DNA from: Micromussa lordhowensis
Taxonomy: Eukaryota; Cnidaria; Anthozoa; Scleractinia; Lobophylliidae
Length of the DNA: 64,000 bases
Direction: 5' to 3'
Assembly: GCA_964020085.1 (NCBI GenBank)
Contig: OZ026595.1
Location: forward strand, 20,176,653-20,240,652
Shown one piece after another: positions 62,701-64,000 of this stretch. The position numbers were made by a program, and so were the translations under genes. Position 1 is the stretch's first letter; each line of letters opens with the position of its first letter. The notes below the pieces were generated by a model. It had not been told where the DNA came from, ran no database searches, and saw only the letters and a program-made list of their open reading frames with translations.

Positions 62701-64000
62701 TTTTCAAGTTTCGTATTACTGCTCATTCTTTGATTGGCTTATTTGATTGATGTAATCAACGGTGATAAAAGTGGGCGGCAAGCAAACATCATAAGAAATG
62801 TGGCTGGCGGGAATTTCACTCGCGGCTTCGCCGCTCGTGTATTTCCTCGCGGGTCGCGAGGAAAACAAATGTCGGCTCCGCCGCCAAATATCGCTCGCTC
62901 GCTCACGAATCCCGCCAGCTACGCAGGCTATGTTCACACTTGTTTTGCTCTTGTTACTTTGCACGTAGGACGTTCGAGTTTAAAGCGTCCATACCTCAAG
63001 TGAAGGACCTGAAGATCCAAGTCATGGATTACGACTACCTTAGTAGAGACGATCTGATTGGTGAGACTGTGGTGGACCTGGAACAGAGGCTCTTGTCTCG
63101 CTTTCACGCAAAATGTGGTTTACAAAAGACCTACTTCCGGTAAGTTAAGAACTGCTAGCAGTAGCATTTAGGATTAGTATTACTCAATTTTAAAAGGTTG
63201 ATACAAGTTTTTAGGCACCAACAAGTATTTCTCCTTAAGCTGCTGTGATGTATTGATTTCGTAGCCTGTTCCAGGCTCTCGGCCCGGCTCTCTTTCGATC
63301 GTACCCACTGACCGAGAGAATGCACCAGAATGCAAAATGCACCAGAATGCACCAGTTTGCCACGCTATGCCACCGACCAACGTGAAACAAAACCAAAATA
63401 CCGTAACCAACAAATGTGTACAGCGCAGTGAACATATCAAACTGCAAACGAAGAAGAAAAAGAAGACCCTTTATTGAGTGTCGATACTAAAATGGCTGTA
63501 AAGACAATCAAAGAAACAAAGACACTTACTGTGGACACTATAAAATAGATTAAAATTAATCTCAATATTCTCGAAAGAAATGACACAATTTAAACTTGCA
63601 TTGAAAACTGCTTAAAATTCAATTGTTGGTCAGTACTTTTCAGTCATTAAAATACTCAGTCAAGCTTACGAATGGAAGCAAAAAACCCCACGAATGCAAG
63701 TAAAAAAAACTGCCGCCAAGCACTGAAAAAATGCCCTTGATTGATTGGTTTTAGAAATGTATCCTCTATATGGCTTGTTGCTATGTATGGTGTATAAACC
63801 AAAGGTAGAAAGTAATACCAATTGAATCTTTAACCAAAGAGTATATCAAACCATTTTGTGGTGGTTCCTTTATAGATCAGGACCCAATGCATGGCGTCAT
63901 TGCGAGAAGCCGTTTAAGATCCTGGAGAAGTATTGCGATATGACCTTGAAGCCTTTCAAATACTTCGCAGGGAAAAAGGAAAATCCTGACAGAATCATCA
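33498..64000 (+). CDS. Type I ferlin (dysferlin/myoferlin class), 51 exons placed, cut by right edge
   Basis: The gene opens with ATG at 33498 (in-frame TAA at 33483) and runs off the window in exon 51. The 51 exons, listed block by block below, join to about 1,755 residues without a stop or frame break, which supports the splice choices. Domain order is C2A, acidic/basic linker, C2B, FerI, C2C, FerA, FerB, DysF, C2D, lysine-rich region, C2E. DysF domains mark type I ferlins (dysferlin, myoferlin, FER1L5). Ferlins usually have about 2,000 residues, so only the last C2 domain and the C-terminal membrane anchor are missing. Known roles are calcium-regulated vesicle fusion and membrane repair. 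The gene is a paralogue of ferlin-L at 147-10721. Confidence 0.97.
36949..37874 (+). mobile_element. 5'-truncated LINE (reverse transcriptase C-terminus) in ferlin-R intron 4
   Basis: An open frame at 37124-37678 encodes a non-LTR retrotransposon C-terminus: [50 protein letters not shown] and [20 protein letters not shown]. These are standard thumb-region landmarks of jockey/CR1/L2-like elements. The catalytic part is absent. A tail of TATATC and GTATGTAT repeats (about 37690-37767) follows, as is common at LINE 3' ends. The exact 5' junction is unclear. A 20-bp-scale GTTTGTTTCTTTTTTT tandem run at 36985-37046 precedes it. Confidence 0.85.
37875..38225 (+). CDS. Ferlin-R exons 5-6: acidic then basic linker
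   Basis: Exons 37875-38065 and 38171-38225 encode residues 114-195. After [13 protein letters not shown] come a glycine run and a stretch of about 40 residues that is mostly Glu/Asp. A sharp switch to the basic [17 protein letters not shown] follows, then STKVQDFQ. Exon 5 ends at a weak donor (GTCAAT) chosen because it joins in frame to exon 6. Reading through it would add [10 protein letters not shown] and a stop. The acidic/basic split is shared with ferlin-L. Confidence 0.9.
38393..41193 (+). CDS. Ferlin-R exons 7-14: C2B and FerI
   Basis: Exons are 38393-38524, 39199-39261, 39968-40018, 40111-40141, 40339-40400, 40618-40665, 40762-40812 and 41147-41193 (residues 196-356). C2B reads [20 protein letters not shown], then [17 protein letters not shown] and SDSLLGYFE. 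FerI follows with [20 protein letters not shown] and [17 protein letters not shown]. Loop 1 of C2B has GNNIHP with no aspartate, as in other ferlin C2B domains, so calcium binding is unlikely. Exons 12-14 encode a short charged, variable stretch. Confidence 0.93.
38769..39170. repeat. Interstitial telomere-repeat tract between two ~180-bp direct repeats
   Basis: The sequence 38769-38948 is repeated at 38991-39170 with no difference that I could see (spacing 222 bases). Between them, 38949-38990 is pure TTAGGG/TTAGGGG repeat, the animal telomere unit, in the plus orientation. Each flanking copy also contains the dispersed CAACCTCGTTCCCAGAGC unit. It lies in ferlin-R intron 7. The arrangement fits repair of a staggered double-strand break with telomere-repeat insertion, but a plain duplication or an assembly artefact is also possible. 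Confidence 0.85.
39536..39720 (+). mobile_element. tRNA-derived SINE in ferlin-R intron 8
   Basis: The head resembles a tRNA: GGCTTGGCCAAGCGGTTTAG contains an A-box-like block and TGGTTCAAATT (39589-39599) a B-box-like block, about 45 bases apart. It does not fold into a credible intact tRNA and lacks a clear anticodon arm, so it is read as a SINE head and not a tRNA gene. An unrelated body and a T-rich tail follow. The 3' limit is approximate. Confidence 0.6.
41676..44780 (+). CDS. Ferlin-R exons 15-22: C2C domain
   Basis: Exons are 41676-41758, 42029-42093, 42394-42462, 42668-42736, 43500-43543, 43693-43775, 43872-43972 and 44667-44780 (residues 357-566). C2C reads [49 protein letters not shown] and [16 protein letters not shown]. 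It then passes into [11 protein letters not shown] and [14 protein letters not shown], a typical ferlin segment after C2C. A serine-, lysine- and acid-rich insert ([19 protein letters not shown]) separates loop 1 from LVDPY. The intron after exon 21 carries a dispersed repeat at 44398-44640. Confidence 0.93.
44398..44640 (+). repeat. Dispersed intronic repeat, copy 1
   Basis: This ~240-bp block, from AAAAGAGCTCGGTCACG to AACCGTGACG, matches 58238-58475 in the same orientation at perhaps 75-80% by eye. Shared blocks include CAAAGAGATAATAATA (with one change) and AAGATTGACACGGATTACAAA. No terminal repeats or tRNA-like boxes are obvious. Both copies lie in ferlin-R introns. Confidence 0.7.
45234..46411 (+). 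CDS. Ferlin-R exons 23-24
   Basis: Exons 45234-45333 and 46215-46411 encode residues 567-665, with [20 protein letters not shown] and [21 protein letters not shown] cysteine-rich stretch follows ([20 protein letters not shown], then [18 protein letters not shown]). This matches the ferlin region between C2C and FerA, where YEFEVSIGNYGN-like and YYLPW-like motifs are standard. The number of cysteines (about seven in 45 residues) looks high. Confidence 0.93.
45759..46165 (+). mobile_element. 3' end of a second LINE in ferlin-R intron 23
   Basis: The plus frame 45759-45836 encodes [20 protein letters not shown] then KYIKT and a stop. It corresponds to the [20 protein letters not shown] end of the LINE at 37124-37678. 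The following ~330 bases are AT-rich 3' UTR-like sequence with a 23-base poly-C run (46054-46076) and AATAAAGTATACCGTACAAT, then ATACC units. Only the last residues of the reverse transcriptase ORF remain. Confidence 0.7.
46924..48140 (+). CDS. Ferlin-R exons 25-27: FerA helical domain
   Basis: Exons 46924-47036, 47578-47674 and 47994-48140 encode residues 666-784. They are rich in helix-forming residues with heptad-like spacing: [60 protein letters not shown] and [20 protein letters not shown]. The FerA domain of ferlins is a helical bundle reported to bind membranes. An acidic patch [10 protein letters not shown] interrupts the last helices. Confidence 0.85.
48141..49348. other. Ferlin-R intron 27
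   Basis: This 1.2-kb intron has no recognisable gene. A 145-codon minus-strand open frame (48513-48950) runs through a poly-C tract (about 48828-48843) and has no family features. It contains TGACGTTTCGAGTGTAAT-like sequence and is probably a degraded repeat. Confidence 0.6.
49349..49794 (+). CDS. Ferlin-R exons 28-29: FerB
   Basis: Exons 49349-49501 and 49645-49794 encode residues 785-885. [20 protein letters not shown] is the hallmark of FerB, followed by [20 protein letters not shown] and [16 protein letters not shown]. Both exons are phase 0 at each end. FerB has no settled biochemical function. Confidence 0.95.
50303..52202 (+). CDS. Ferlin-R exons 30-34: DysF domains
   Basis: Exons are 50303-50383, 50890-50969, 51257-51374, 51460-51565 and 52075-52202 (residues 886-1056). 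The tryptophan/arginine-rich repeats typical of DysF are present: [60 protein letters not shown] and [20 protein letters not shown], then [12 protein letters not shown]. This inner and outer DysF arrangement defines type I ferlins and assigns the gene to the dysferlin/myoferlin branch. Exon 34 uses an AAG acceptor. Confidence 0.95.
52537..52731 (+). CDS. Ferlin-R exon 35: DysF to C2D linker
   Basis: Exon 35 encodes residues 1057-1121: [40 protein letters not shown], then [20 protein letters not shown]. The DFVRRRRW block is the conserved closing motif of the DysF region in type I ferlins. The exon is phase 0 at both ends. The intron before it (52203-52536) shows nothing recognisable. Confidence 0.93.
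53230..57430 (+). CDS. Ferlin-R exons 36-41: C2D domain
   Basis: Exons are 53230-53281, 53383-53460, 55568-55752, 56079-56228, 56976-57074 and 57266-57430 (residues 1122-1364). C2D reads [72 protein letters not shown] and LLWHKVKRG. The loop aspartates (KDESGMNDPYA and DHD) are retained, which fits a calcium-binding domain. Exon 41 ([20 protein letters not shown]) starts the next beta-rich block. Exons 39 and 41 use AAG acceptors. Intron 37 holds a degenerate THAP gene on the opposite strand. Confidence 0.93.
54447..55051 (-). pseudogene. Degenerate THAP-domain gene in ferlin-R intron 37
   Basis: From ATG at 55051, the minus strand encodes [20 protein letters not shown], then [17 protein letters not shown], the N-terminal half of a THAP zinc finger (C5 and C10, WIDFVK, KW.PT). 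TGA at 54878-54880 stops it at 57 residues. The same frame continues with [18 protein letters not shown] and MPTLKRDE, the rest of the domain. The CS.HF motif has Phe in place of the zinc-binding Cys. Coding-like sequence then resumes in another frame (54447-54704: [20 protein letters not shown]). THAP domains bind DNA and are often derived from P-element transposases. The stop, lost ligand and frame change point to a dead copy. Confidence 0.8.
57530..57610. repeat. CTGT/TTTG microsatellite in ferlin-R intron 41
   Basis: A run of TCTG and TTTG units follows exon 41. Related short tandem runs in other ferlin-R introns lie at 42240-42292 (CTGCCTGT) and 51660-51722 (ATCAATCG). Confidence 0.9.
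57965..59617 (+). CDS. Ferlin-R exons 42-45: post-C2D block and lysine-rich linker
   Basis: Exons 57965-58133, 58518-58660, 59189-59275 and 59522-59617 encode residues 1365-1529. [20 protein letters not shown] and [13 protein letters not shown] match the ferlin LP..ELY.PP..I.V.D.R.FGR block. Exon 43 has a low-complexity charged run ([16 protein letters not shown]), and exon 44 carries [12 protein letters not shown], another family landmark. For exon 42 I chose the AAG acceptor at 57962-57964. An upstream CAG at 57892-57894 would add 23 unconserved residues ([10 protein letters not shown]...). Which is used needs transcript data. Confidence 0.9.
58238..58475 (+). repeat. Dispersed intronic repeat, copy 2
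   Basis: This is the counterpart of 44398-44640 in the same orientation, in ferlin-R intron 42. It begins AAAGGAGCTCGCTCAAG and ends GCGAACCGTGACGAAGCTCC. It is diverged from copy 1, so both are old insertions. Confidence 0.7.
60415..63139 (+). CDS. Ferlin-R exons 46-50: C2E domain
   Basis: Exons are 60415-60552, 60878-60994, 61146-61181, 61347-61438 and 62969-63139 (residues 1530-1714). Exon 46 ends in the acidic run [32 protein letters not shown] leads into C2[60 protein letters not shown] and [17 protein letters not shown]. The aspartates of the calcium loops are all present. Exon 48 is only 36 bases. The intron between exons 49 and 50 contains the 1.18-kb Mutator-like element. Confidence 0.93.
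61751..62930 (+). mobile_element. Mutator-like TIR element with 9-bp target duplication, carrying a RecQ-like fragment
   Basis: The ends are TAGCCTGCGTAGCTGGCGGG (left) and CCCGCCAGCTACGCAGGCTA (right), exact inverse copies. They are flanked by the 9-base direct repeat TGTTCACAC at 61742-61750 and 62931-62939. A 9-bp target duplication is typical of Mutator-like elements. No transposase was seen. Inside, 62083-62150 encodes [16 protein letters not shown], a Walker A peptide of RecQ-helicase style, broken by a stop soon after. A further internal inverted repeat lies at about 62393-62492 (CAGATCGGATCGAAATCCAC). Confidence 0.8.
63876..64000 (+). CDS. Ferlin-R exon 51, partial
   Basis: After a TATAG acceptor the frame reads [20 protein letters not shown], then [14 protein letters not shown] and on to the window edge. 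This is the ferlin segment following C2E; C2F and the C-terminal transmembrane anchor should follow outside. The preceding intron (63140-63875) shows no recognised element apart from a short CACCAGAATG tandem at about 63322-63352. Confidence 0.9.

Overview
The window is eukaryotic nuclear DNA from an animal, most likely an anthozoan cnidarian and probably a stony coral. Coding sequence is split into many short exons with GT-AG introns, proteins are metazoan in type, and introns and intergenic DNA are packed with AT-rich microsatellites, MITEs and degraded retroelements of the kind seen in coral genomes. The species cannot be named from the sequence alone. No bacterial-type operons, CRISPR arrays or rRNA genes were seen.

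Layout. (1) Left end to 10,721, minus strand: the 5' half of a ferlin-family gene (ferlin-L). Nine N-terminal exons plus one further exon were placed by hand; the rest lies beyond the left edge. (2) 10,722-17,180: intergenic, with several inverted-repeat elements, including a nearly perfect ~450-bp hairpin. (3) 17,181-29,822, plus strand: a complete ten-exon NHLRC2 orthologue (thioredoxin-like domain followed by a six-bladed NHL propeller, 734 residues). One of its introns holds a ~4-kb foldback element and another uses a GC donor. (4) 29,823-33,497: intergenic. (5) 33,498 to the right edge, plus strand: a second ferlin (ferlin-R), type I (dysferlin/myoferlin class) because it has DysF domains. 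I placed 51 exons encoding about 1,755 residues in one continuous reading frame; the last C2 domain and the membrane anchor lie beyond the right edge.

The two ferlins are paralogues on opposite strands that flank NHLRC2. Most of their N-terminal exons have identical lengths and phases, so the pair probably arose by an inverted local duplication. Ferlins are tail-anchored multi-C2 proteins of membrane fusion and repair. NHLRC2 is a conserved thioredoxin/NHL protein and has no known link to ferlins, so the neighbourhood is probably positional only.

Introns carry most of the unusual content. These include a degenerate THAP-domain gene (in-frame stop and a lost zinc ligand), a 1.18-kb Mutator-like element with a 9-bp target duplication and a RecQ-like helicase fragment, an interstitial telomere-repeat tract between two ~180-bp direct repeats, two 5'-truncated LINEs, a tRNA-derived SINE, and several MITE families with multiple copies in the window. 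I saw no clear new multi-gene system.
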